Assembly: GCA_034440575.1 (NCBI GenBank)
Contig: JAOTOL010001336.1
Coordinates: 42,501-106,500, forward strand
Direction of reading: 5' to 3'
DNA length: 64,000 nt
From: Imbricaverruca yamaguchii
Taxonomy: Eukaryota > Arthropoda > Thecostraca > Neoverrucidae
The position numbers were made by a program, and so were the translations under genes. Under the pieces are notes generated by a model. The model was not told where the DNA came from, made no database searches, and saw nothing but the letters and a program-made list of their open reading frames with translations. This document shows positions 11,701 to 24,600 of this stretch, one piece after another; position 1 is the stretch's first letter, and each line of letters begins with the position of its first letter.

Positions 11701-14700
11701 ATTCGGCCATCCGGAGGTGGGGATGTGCGGAGGCGAATAGAGCAGAGGTGGAGAGATAGTAACATCCACAGATGGATAAATATTAAATGACAAGAACAAA
11801 AGGCATTTAATGGAGCTCTTCAAAAATACTCTTTTGTCGTGAGACGTTGACAATTGCAGCAACTTGAAAGTTGGAAATAAGAACAATTTATCAAGCACCA
11901 CGTAATTACTGAGGGGAGATGAACTACACATAGCGAGGAAGGGGCCATGCCAATCAAAACTGCAGAATCACCCAGCATCCGTTGGGGATCCCATGACTAC
12001 TGTAGCCTCCGCTTTACGTGTATGACTCGAACAGGTACGCAAACGATGGTCTCATGAGCTCATGTGGGCCTGCTGTCTTGAGAACAAACATGGGCTACGA
12101 ATGCCAGTGGGCTGTTGGGCAATGTCATCGAGCTGCGGGGCCGGCCGAGGGCACACACACGCACAGGTGGGCCGAGGGTCGGGTCGGGAGCGGCCGAGTG
12201 AGAGCAGCAAGTGTCTGCGGCGGCGAGTGTGCATGTCTGCGGTGAGTGATGGCGGCCGCCATGTTTGGCCGCGGCGCCGGCGGCGGCCGCTCGGCTCGGA
12301 GCTGCCTGTGACCGCCGATTCATGCCGCGCCGACATGCAACTCGGCCCGCCGCCGCCAAGCAGAACGACCGACGGCAGGGGGGGGGGGGCTATCGTCGGC
12401 CCCCCGCCGGAACACGCCGCCGTATAAGGCGGAGACAAGCGGGCCGGCGCACGACCGGCCGTCTGTCTCTGCATATGGCGGCCATATTGATGAGCGGCGA
12501 TGATTTGCTTCCGCAGGCGCTGCGGGGACGTGTTCTGTACGCCACACGGGGCAGGACAGGGGCAACCTGGGCCTTTTTTTAGAGTGGGCGGGGTGGGGGC
12601 TAAGGAGACGTTTGCGGCGTCGCGGTGCGCCGCTTTTGTGCGTAATTGGCGGCGCGCTGGGCGGACGCGCGGCGTGTCCGGGTACAACGTCAGGTGGCCG
12701 ACGCAACCTTTACTGATCAATTATTTTTGCCGACCTTGAAGCTAAACGTACGACCTGGCGCTGCGCTAATGTCTGGCTGGCCGTCCCGCCGAAAACAGGC
12801 GGCGGCGAGAATGCGCGACCGTCGGAAAACAACAGAGGCTGAGCGACGAGGGGACCCGGCCGCGCCGCCACCACTGGCAAACAACGGCCTAATCACATGG
12901 TGTCTGTGTGGTACCCAGAATAGGTGGCTTGCCCGGGGACAAAGACAACGCCCACTTGGCGTGAGTTTGTTGTCCGCCGCTACTTTAGCGTTAGTTCGGA
13001 AATGCATTCGCTGATAGTTGTTTCGAGCTGCACTGGTTGTACGCTGCTTGCGATCAAGAGCACGCCACAGGGAATGTTATCACGTCAGGTGCAAAATTGA
13101 TAACGGGATTGCTGTCAGCAAGAACGATTCGCAGCGCAAACATGCCGCGCCTGCAGCATCTATCGTGCCAGGAGGTATCGCAGAGCGGAACTAATGTGAC
13201 ACGGCTATTGGAGCTGGAATGCTTCAGCGGCGGGGGGCAGCAGCGGGCGTACGTGGCGGCCGCGTGCTGCACCGACCGCTACGAGGCGCTGCCCACCACA
13301 GTAACGTCAGACACAGAGCAGCAAACGCTACGAGGCGCTGCCCACCACAGTAACGTCAGACACACAGCATCAAACGCTACGAGGCGCTGCCCACCACAGT
13401 AACGTCAGACACAGAGCAGCAAACGCTACGAGGCGCTGCCCACCACAGTAACGTCGAACACGACGAGGCGCTGCCCACCACAGTAACGTCAGACACACAG
13501 CATCAAACGCTACGAGGCGCTGCCCACCACAGTAACGTCAGACACAGAGCAGCAAACGCTACGAGGCGCTGCCCACCACAGTAACGTCAGACACACAGCA
13601 GCAAACGCGCCGCCGACGCCGAGGCGCTGCCCACCACAGTAACGTCAGACACACAGCAGCAAACGCGCCGCCGACGCCGAGGCGCTGCCCACCACAGTAA
13701 CGTCAGACACACAGCAGCAAACGCGCCGCCGACGCCAGCCGCCGACGCCAAGGACTCACGTTATAAATTATGTACTTCTCGATGTCCTCCTCATTGGTCC
13801 ACTCGTTGTAGACGGGGCAGATGATGGTCACCTGGTCGTACTCGAACAGATTGTTGCCCTTATTCACGTCGATTATGTGGTCGGTGTTGCTGATCTGGAA
13901 TCTGTGGGGCAGAGAGGGCGGCGGTCAGCGCACTGGTCGGCCACCGACTGGGGCCGCTGGCGCGCTCCGGCGGTGGTTCAGGCGCCCGCATTCCACGGAT
14001 CGCAGACAACTCTGGCGCACCGCAAAAAGCGCGCCGCCGGTTGCAGACGGCGGCCGGCCGTCAGCGGCGGTGGTGGCGCGGCCGCCGACGAGCGCCACTG
14101 TCGGCGCCCCCCCCCGCCCCACCCCACCGCCCCCGACGAGGGTGGAGTGCCCGCGTCACTTTCACCAGGCGTGGGCGGACGGCACTCCGGCACTGCAGAT
14201 TGGGACGGGCCGACGCTCCAACTAAAGAGGGGAGGGGAGTGGTGGGGGAATACCAGCGCACATCGGTACAGACGGCACCAGTGTACGCAAACAGCGAGAA
14301 TCGTGAGAACGCGACGCACTGCATCAGTTGCAAATGCTGGAACATGCCGCAATACGTGTTGTATGCGGCTTTACGACATATTAAATGGCCGAGGCGTCGC
14401 CTGTCTCTCACATAAGCTGGAAAGGCGAGCGCCACGAGGAAATGAACCGATACCTCCGATATCCCATACGACAAACTTAACCACTGAGGTACCGACGCAC
14501 AATACGCATTGCGAGACATTGGGATATAAAGCAACACACGGTGGAATATTTGCTGTAAAATTAACTGCAGTATCTTGGAATACACATCAATATACACTGG
14601 ACACCAGCATGTGCTGTAATATACTGTGTATCCGACGATATTGCACAGCATGCAACACAGCGATTTGTGTCACAGCACGGAAGCTGACCGACCACAAGCG

Positions 14701-17700
14701 CACCACGTGACACAATGCAGTGGGTATCTACACCAGGTGAGGGACAAAAAAAAACACGAGTACTTAAACATAGGTACTCCAGAACAGCTGTAGCATCTTG
14801 CACTCCCAGGCTCGGTACAAGCTGTGCCGTATTGCACAGTGGGGGTCCAGAACATGCTGCTGGAGACTGCGTACTAGAGTACGGAGCACAATGAAGCGGC
14901 ACACATGGGATCCAAAGTGTTGGGGAACAGGGATCGCAAGGCCCCCTATGGAGAGATGGCGTCCCTCATGACTGAAAAAGATGTCTCACCAGGATGCTCG
15001 AGTGCGCGCCCTCCATTTTTTTCTAGCCCAAGGTCCCGCTGAGTAGAAATGGCGTGCATCTGGAGATACCCAATGCGGTGCACACACCCTTGGTTTTTCA
15101 GTTCATGGGGCCCGTCTGGGAAATAGGGCTCACCCCCAGACGATTCCCTCCTTCTCAAATACAAGTTTCTGGATCCGCCCTTGCATGCAGTGCAGTAGGG
15201 TATTTCTTTGATCGTCATCATCGGCTGGGCTGTTGTATATAAACTTGTGTTTAGCCATTCGCGAACCGTCAACATTTGGCTGTGGTTGGCCTATGCTTTG
15301 CGGCTTCACGCCTTGATGATTGCGGCAAACACTGGGAAACATAGTCGTCGATCGAATCCGATGAAGCCCGCAAGACTGAGTGAATCAATTCGGACTGGGG
15401 TCCTCCTCTGCCGCTGTTTGTTGCGCGCCGCCTGAGGCGTTCCCGGTGATCGGCGCGGTCCGCGCCTCGACCAGATGCGCCGGCCCGTTTCAGCCATTTT
15501 GTTCTGGCGACATCTCGGCACGACGTGGCCGCCAGACACGCGCCGGCGCCGCGCCGTTGGTACGTCGCGAGCGGCACCGGTGCGTCGCCAGCGTCACTGG
15601 TGCGTCGCCAGCGTCACTGGTGCGTCGCCAGCGTCACTGGTGCGTCGCCAGCGTCACTGGTGCGTCGCCAGCGTCACTGGTGCGTCGCGAGCGGCACCGG
15701 TGCGTCGCCAGCGTCACTGGTGCGTCGCCAGCGCACGGTGCGTCGCCAGCGTCCCGGTGGTCGCCAGGTCACTGGTACGTCGCCAGCGGCACCGGTGCGT
15801 CGCCAGCGTCACCGGTGGTCGCCAGCGTCACCGGTGCGTCGCCAGCGCACCGGTGCGTCGCCAGCGCACCGGTGCGTCGCCAGCGTCACCGGTGCGTCGC
15901 CAGCGTCACTGGTGCGTCGCCAGCGTCACCGGTGCGTCGCCAGCGTCACCGGTGCGTCGCCAGCGTCACTGGTACGTCGCCAGCGTCACTGGTACGTCGC
16001 CAGCGGCACCGGTGCGTCGCCAGCGTCACTGGTGCGTCGCCAGCGTCACTGGTGCGTCGCCAGCGTCACTGGTGCGTCGCCAGCGTCACTGGTGCGTCGC
16101 CAGCGTCACTGGTGCGTCGCCAGCGTCACTGGTGCGTCGCCAGCGTCACTGGTGCGTCGCGTCCGCCGCCGCCGTGCCAGCACGCTCCGTCGGCGGCGAC
16201 GGCGCCGCTCGTTACTGTGGCCGACAGTCGCCGACGTCACCGGGCCAGCTGGCCAGGCACAACCCGGCGCGGCTCCGACAACACTCGGCGCCGTACTGGG
16301 GGTGGGGGCGCTCCGACCGACACTCCGCCGTACTGGGGGTGGGGGGCGCTCCGACCGACACTCCGCCGTACTGGGGGTGGGGGCGCTCCGACCGACACTC
16401 CGCCGTACTGGGGGTGGGGGCGCTCCGACCGACACTCCGCCGTACTGGGGGTGGGGGCGCTCCGACCGACACTCCGCCGTACTGGGGGTGGGGGCGCTCC
16501 GACCGACACTCCGCCGTACTGGGGTGGGGGCGCTCCGACCGACACTCCGTCGTACTGGGGGTGGGGGCGCCCGACCACCACTCCGCCGTACTGGGGGTGG
16601 GGGCGCTCCGACCGACACTCCGCCGTACTGGGGAACAGGCGCCAACAGCAACCCGCCGCTCCGGAGTCTGTCCGACGACACACTGCCGGGCCGGGGACGG
16701 TTTCCGACAGCGTGCCGTCGTGCCGAGCGCTACATTCGACACAGCCAGCCGGTCGCAGCGGCCGGCCAGAGCGCTATCGCCCCTGGCCCACATCCGCCGG
16801 AATCCCAGACCATATCGGGCTGGCCGCGCCGCGCCGTTTGCCCAGGTTATATTGGCACGGCGGCGCCGATAAGGATTTCCTGCGGTCAATGCGTTTGTTC
16901 GGGCCACCCCGGTGTCAGATGTCGGCCTTTGTAGCCGCGCGATGTTTGACAAATCGGAACTGGATGAGCTTGTGTAAATACGGTGGAACGCCGGTCAATA
17001 ATACGGGGTCGAAGTCAAACAGCCGGCCGAAGAGTGGGGACAACATGGCTGCATTGCTTCAGAAACGACCGGATGTCCGGGCGAAGACCTCCGAAACTGC
17101 CGATTCCAGCTCCAGAAGCTACCAGCTGACAGGATATGACGCAGCAGCACGGGGGCGGATGGGGGGGGGGCGACGCGGTCTGTTCGCGCAAACACACCAC
17201 ACATACCAAACGAGTCGATGCTCGCATTGGTAGCGGATTTCCAGCTATATTTGCTACAACAAGAGAGATTGTGTGATATCTGATTGGCGAGATTGTGCAG
17301 CAGCAATCAGTCATGGTGGATGGACGATGCCGTCTACTTGGATTTTTTCTTATGCATCTCCCCATCCAATTTTACACTTCTATTTTTCCTCTTCATATCC
17401 TGCCTCAAAACACTGCTCAACAGCAATCCAAGGACGAGCGTGTGTAAAGAAACACTAATGGCCACCGCAGGACCAGTCTGTGTAAAACATCACTCGGCAC
17501 CGTCTCAGGTTAGGTACACAGGTACACAGCACCACTCAGCGCCGTCCCAGGGCCAGAACACACCAGACCTGGACAGCCACCGTCCAGACGGCCACAGTGA
17601 GTCAGAATTGGCGCCTGCCGACCGACGTGCCGGCCCAGTCTGGACGGCCGACACACGTCGCTGCCGACCGACGTGCCGGCCAGTCTGGACGGCCGACACA

Positions 17701-20238
17701 TGTCGCTGCCGACCGACGTGCCGGCCCAGTCTGGACGGCCGACACACGTCGCTGCCGACGGCGGGGAGCAGCACGCCGCTGCAGCCACGTGCCAACACAG
17801 CTGGCGACGGGGCGCCCCGGCCGCGCCCTCTGCATATCCATATCGCGGTCACCATGCGCGACGCGCAGAGATATTTTGGCCACCAAGGAGTCACTTATCA
17901 TATTGTGCTCGTGTTTTGACGGGGAATATGCGGGAGCGCTGATCAGAGCCAGACATGAAGCAGCTTTTGTTGGGGGAAAGTCCCTCTCGTGCCGTGCCGA
18001 ATCCCCGATGGTAACACTCCCCGCGGGGACCACTGGCGCATCATTCACGGCGACATTGTTCGGCGCGCGCACACGCACGGGGCAATATTCGGGCAGACCA
18101 GCTCGATAACATCGCGTCCGCGGCGATATGCCCGCCGACCGGGCAGGTGGTGGAGCTGCGCCCGCAGTGAACACCGAACCAACACGCACCTGCCAACCGG
18201 CACGTCGTAAACACGCAGTCAGTCTGCACCCGCCGGATGGCCCGGCCGGCGCGGAGCCCACTCTGGGCCGGGACAGCCGGCCCCGCCAGCTCACATTATG
18301 CGCGCACAGTCGTGCCGGCCGTTAGTCACTCTCTCCGCCGTTCACCTCTGCCGCCCTCTCTCCTCGCGCACTCTCCCAGATGGGTATCTCGTCGCCGGCG
18401 GCCGTGCCGCCGCCCGACGAGCGGCGGGTCGCGCGGCCCACTGGCCGGCCCGCCCGCCTGCACCACCCGGCCCCGGCCCCGGCCCCGGCCACGGCGCCAC
18501 CGCCCGGATTAGTCTGTCGGCGCCGCTCGACCTGCCTCGCAGCTACAAGCTGCGAACGCGATCGCCGCTCGTCACTCGCCGACCGGTCGCGGATAGACCG
18601 CAAACCGGCGCATCGTCGGCTGCAAGGCGGCGCACCGTGCAATTAGCGAGACGCAGCGGAGAGCTGCCAGCGGGTCCGGCGCACACGTCGCGTCTGGTTA
18701 GGCCCGACGCGACGCGCGGGGGTCCGACAGCCGACAGGAGGGGGGGGGGGGGTGCATTGTGAAGCTGTTCAACAGGCCGGCGGCGCAGCAGCGACAGCCG
18801 GCTTTTTGTCGGCTCCGCTGCCGAAGTAATAAGCGCGCAGCACTCGCCGGCACGGACGGCTCGGCGATAGGCGACGAGACCTGCGCGCAGAACAGCTGTT
18901 GGCGCGGCGAACTGCGGCAGAACAGCTGCCGGCCCTGCGAACAGAGGCAGAACAGCTGCCGGCGCGGCGAACAGCGGCAGAACGGCTGCCGGCGCTGCGA
19001 ACAGCAGTTGAGCAGCTGCCGGCGCGGCGAACTGCGGCAGAACGGCTGCCGGCGCTGCGAACAGCAGTTGAGCAGCTGCCGGGGAGGTGGGTGAGCAGCG
19101 GCAGAACGACTGCCGGCGCGGCGAACAGCAGTTGAGCAGCTGCCGGGGAGGTGAGCAGCGGCAGAACGGCTGCCGGCGCTGCGAACAGCAGTTGAGCAGC
19201 TGCCGGGGAGGTGAGCAGCGGCAGAACGACTGCCGGCGCGGCGAACAGCAGTTGAACAGCTGCCGGGGAGGTGAGCAGCGGCAGAACGGCTGCCGGCGCG
19301 GCGAACAGCGGCAGAACGGCTGCCGGGGCGGCCGTCGATGTGCTGGCTAACGACGCAGCTCGTCCCGGTGTCTGACACAGTCGGCCGAGCGGTCGCTCCA
19401 GTCTCGGCAGCGGCGCCGTTAGTCGCGCCGCCTCGACTCGGCTCGCGGCGAGGCTTGCCGGTGGCGCTGGCGCGCGCCAGCCACCTCAATGACGTCGCAC
19501 CGCGAGACGGACGACGGGCGGGGCGCAATGTGACGCGGCTGGAGGACGCAGGCGAATGCGGCGCAGGGGCCATTAGCGGCGAATGGGCGGCGTGGCGAGG
19601 GGGTGGGCGCCTGCCAATCGCTGCCGCCGCTGTAACCGCCGCCAGGTACCGGAAGCCCAGCCAGTTCTGAGAGTAGCTCGGCCCGCTGTCCTCCGGCCAG
19701 ACCTTCCCAGCGCAGTGGGCGCACCTGGAGCTGGACCAAAAGTGGAATGGGTTTAGGCTCGTGTTCTTGTGATGTTGCGACTTAACCCACTCCCGAGCCA
19801 CAGAGTCCCGATCGCGACGACCGTGTCAACCAAACTCGGCTGCCCGGAGCCACTGCGTGAGCGCCTGTTGTTGTGTTTGTGTTTGGCCGTAGGTGGGAAC
19901 TGTGACGTCATCGGCGCGGTGACGCTACGGTTTCCCGTGTGGTGACAGGTCATATGCGAATAAATGCGGCCGGTCATATGCGAAGCGGAGATTAGTCATT
20001 CCGCCTTTCCGAGGCGCCTGGGGAGGAAGCCCTAACCCCGCGCATGGTCTGGCGCTGATTCTCGTTGGCCTCCGGTACTTTGGCGGACTCCTCACCGGGT
20101 ATCGCTCTTCGGCTCTGTTCCTCAGGAAGACCCGCCTGTCGCTCGGATTAGGTTCGACCAGATTAAAATTAACTAATATCCAAGCAAAAAGAATTCAAGC
20201 GAGAGCGATAGAAAGCTAAATGGGGATAAGAGAGAAAC

Positions 20239-20311
<73 letters not shown>

Positions 20312-21571
20312 GAGAGAAGGAGGAGTGGATGGTTAAGAAAGAGAAAATAGAGACAGGACCAAAATAGGAGTGTGACGGAATGTGAAAATTACACAAAGCG
20401 ATGAAGATATTAAAAAATGGGCCAGAGTGGGCGGCATCGCTGTCTTGTGAACCTACCACTTTGATGAGGTGACTCCTTTATTAATAGCAAACCCAAATAT
20501 ATCGCGAAGGTCTCTCCATGTCACGTGCTGCCTTCTGTAGCGAGGCGACTGCCAGCCGGGCCGCGCGTCCCCCGGCCGGCGCCTGCGGCCACCTCCGGGC
20601 CGGCGCACAGCAGACCGCCTGCAACTATGCAGATCGACGGAGGTGTGGGAACGGCTATGGACCCATAATTTCGGCCGTCGCTCGGCCGCATTGGATCGCT
20701 TAGCTAATAACACCGAGAGCCACAGTTTACGAGGGCTCCGGACGGGCGCCGGCGGCGCTCGGGCCGCAGGAAACGGAGCCGGCCGCCGCGTCACGACTGC
20801 ATTCCGCGGCCGGGCGGCGGCGCCGGCGCGAGGCTCCCACACCGCTCCCCGCAATGGCGGTCGCCGCCACGCCGCCCGGAAAACCGGCCGCCGCCACCAC
20901 ATGGCAGCCGTCCCGCGTCGTCTCCCCAGACGTCGATCCACACCACTCTCAACGTCGATCTGCGCCACCCTCAGACGTCAATCTGTGCCACCCTCAGACG
21001 TCGATCTACACCACCCCCAGACGTCGATCTACACCACCCCCAGACGTCGATCTACACCACCCCCAGACGTCGATTTACACCACCCCCGGACGTCGATCCA
21101 CACCACCCTCAACGTCGATCTGCGCCACCCTCAGACGTCAATCTGTGCCACCCTCAGACGTCGATCTGCGCCACCCCCAGACGTCGATCTGCGCCACCCT
21201 CAGACGTCGATCTGCGCCACCCTTTGACGTCGACCCACGCCACCCTCAGACGTCGATCTGCGCCACCCTCAGACGTCGATCTACACCACCCTCAGACATA
21301 GACTTGCGCCATCCTCAGACGTTGATCTGTGCCATCCTCAGACGTCGATCTACGCCACCCTCAGACACCGACTTGTGCCATCCTCAGACGTTGATCTATA
21401 CAATCGTCAAACGCCTATCCATGCCCTCAGGAGTAACAACCCAAACTACCGTGTCAGAGACTCCCATAGAGATCTGAAAACATCTGGTCATAAAATAATG
21501 TCACTTACTTTGCACACAAACACGCACAAACGCGCGCGTTCACACAAACACATACACAATATATATATACA

Positions 21572-21631
<60 letters not shown>

Positions 21632-24600
21632 TGTATATTGTATGCATATATTGGCTGCTGTTGACACCGGCCCACACTGCTCTCAGAGATGCCGCCCTTC
21701 TTGCTGTTGTTGAGCCGCCGACTACTAGTTCTCAAGGATGCTAATCGCCGGAGGTCTCAGGATCACAATGCACGACTGATGTCACATCCAAACATGGGTG
21801 CCGGCAGTCTTAACATGGGCGTCGGCGGTCCTGACATGGGTGTCGGACAATCGGACAGACGGACAACGCAGTGGACAGCAGCGGCAGGACAGACGTCGGA
21901 AAGCAGCAGGCAGGAGTTGGGTGAACGCCCAGGACAGCCACACAATGGCACAGCTGAAATGCGACAGGTGCAAGTCAGGCACTAACGCCGCTACAACCGG
22001 TACAGAATGCCGTGAACAGAGCAACAACAAGGATCGAGTATACATTGCAAACATAGGTAAGAGTCGGCAGATCAACGGGAATGCAAGGTGGAACTTTTTT
22101 TCCTGCCGACTGGTTGGGAGATGATCCCCGGACTGGGACGTATTCGGGAATTACATGGCGTGCGGTTTCGTTCGTCATCTCTGCAGAGCGGACGACGCTA
22201 ATTCTTGTGTCTGGCTGCAGGGACGAACGGCCCGGCTGGATATTCCTAATTAACTGCTGATTGTGAAAATACGCCTGGCCGATGACTTGGCATGTGAATA
22301 CTGCAATCGCCATCTTAAACATGACGCCGATGATGACGGCTATCCGGCATGGGTCAAGGCCGGGCCGGACAGGCGCCGATGAAAGTGAATAGCTGGGCGG
22401 GGGACAATGGTGGTGCGCGAGGCGATCCGCCGGCGCCGGCCGGAGCCAGGCATGCAGCGGCCGTAATCCCCGACCGGCCGGCGCCGCGCCGCGCCGCTCT
22501 CTCTCTCTCTCTCTATGACGGCTCCACCGCTGAGCAGCGTGACGGAGGCGCGTGACGCCGGGCGGCGTGATGGACACACGTGATGTGCGACCTGGCGGCC
22601 GCCGGTCGGGTCGGCGGCGTGGTGGGCAGGTGCCGGCCCCGTCCGGGAGGGGGCGGCGGCTCGGCCGACCGGCAGACGTCTGTCACAGCGGGCGGCTGAG
22701 TACGGCCGACGAGCGTGACGGCCCGGCCGGCGCACGGCCGTCACCTGTCAGTGACGTCATCTGTCAGTGACGTCATCTGTCGGTGGCCGCTCGGCCGGCG
22801 AAATATTCCGGCCGGCCACGGTCGCTTTTCAGGGCCATCCCACCTGCTCAGCCATCACGGCGTAGTGGTAACTTTTTAAAAAGCCGGGTGGGCCGTGGTT
22901 TATCCCCACACTCCACCCCTCACCCTGCGGCGAGGCTCGTGGCTCCCGGTGACGTCAGCAGGTGGCCATGAAGGCTGCGCAATGACGCCGGCCAGTCCGC
23001 TCCGCGAGACCGTCCAGATACGGCGATACAAAGAGGCGTGTCGCTACACTGACCAACGTCGGCCGGCCAGCCCGCTCCGCGAGACCGTCCAGATACGGCG
23101 ATACAGAGAGGCGTGTCGCTACACTCGGACCAACGTCGGCCGGCCAGCCCGCTCCGCGAGACCGTCCAGATACGGCGATACAGAGAGGCGTGTCGCTACA
23201 CTCGGACCAACGTCGGCCGGCCAGCCCGCTCCGCGAGACCGTCCAGATACGGCGATACAGAGAGGCGTGTCGCTACACTGACCAACGTCGGCCAGCCCAA
23301 AGTAAATCGAACAAAAAGACGAGAACACCACCACCGATGCCCCTCCCTTACAGTCTTGACAACGACGGCAGACACCGACACAACCACCACGAGCAGGGCC
23401 AGCCGTCCGCCGCCCGCCTCCTGGTGGCGTCTGGCGGTGCCGGGGCGGAGCCGCGGCGCCCGGTGTGGCTGTATCGTGACTCAGCACGCGTACAGATCGG
23501 GCAGAGGGCTCGGCGCCATCTCGCTGGGCCGGCGGCGGTCGAACCCGACCGGTACCGTCATCTCACCGCTATATCATGTCAGAGTAATTACCGCAGATTA
23601 ACCGGGCACCGATTAGTATGGAGATGGCGGCGGGATGCCACGCCACGGCACGTTTCGCCGCTTGCTGAGGGTGGCCTATTTTCCCGGACATACGTGAATG
23701 ACCGACGGCGCATATGGGCTGGTTTAAAAACTGCCTTCGCATAGCGACTGCATTCAAATGAACCGACGAGCGTTTTGTCAGGTCGCTAATTTGCTGCCAA
23801 CAGCCTCAGGTGCAGGATCCGTGCAGGAAATGACTGCACTGCTCACGGAAGCGACATGCCACGTGTCTTGGCACATGGCATGTGGTATGTGCCGGCGCGA
23901 ACAGGTTGGCTGTGCTATGGCACGTGCCCTGCCGACGAACGGGTGGTGCCATGTTTTCCCGTTTGCGGTCGGTTGTCCGATCGACCCCAGTCGACCGGGA
24001 AGAGAACGCTTCGGCAGCGATATGTTCCAACACGCGGCGAGTGGCTACCAAGCACGGCAATCAACGCGGCGAGTTCACGCAGTGCCGACAGTCGCGACCT
24101 CCCCGATAGGACGGCTGGTAAACGGTCGCGAAAGGCGACCGGTCCGTGACTGGAAGAGTCATTCCCACCCCTGCCGACGGCGCGTCCGCTGATAAAGTGG
24201 CACGGACAATCAGACAACGACTGAACCATTGCGATGAGAAGATAGCGAGACTGGTTCCGTGGGTGAAATACCCTTATAGCGCGGGTCAGTCTGTGAGGAA
24301 GTCACCATTGACACGACTAAGCAGCGTGAGACATCACAGGCGCGATTAAGTGACCGAGGCAGGAGTGAGAGCTACCAAAAATTACCTTCAGCGGAAGGCG
24401 AACCTCGTCAGAGAAGAGTGGTGGTATTTCTGGTGTGTGGTTGGAGGGGTTCCAGCTCGTCGGTTACTATTGAAAGGCAGTATTGCGTTGAACAGACGGA
24501 AACCAGATTAAAGAAGAAGAAAGTATGGATCCGAAATTCGGAAATCCGTCGAGGAAGAACATGTAGTGAAGTAGATAAGATTGTTGAGACGAAAGTGTGG

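Noticed and set aside
13270..13740. CRISPR-like appearance of regular direct repeats
   Set aside because: Repeats are head-to-tail without unique spacers, in animal DNA inside an intron; the same holds for all other arrays here.
15380..17233. A 617-residue open frame and overlapping 465-469 residue frames, the longest in the window
   Set aside because: They cross two minisatellites whose 20- and 37-bp units lack stops in several frames, so all frames stay open. The products are pure repeat and there is no supporting splice or homology signal.
21975..22577. 200-residue minus-strand frame with hydrophobic segments
   Set aside because: Part of it is a CT/GA microsatellite translation, and the rest lies over an AT-richer island better explained as noncoding sequence.
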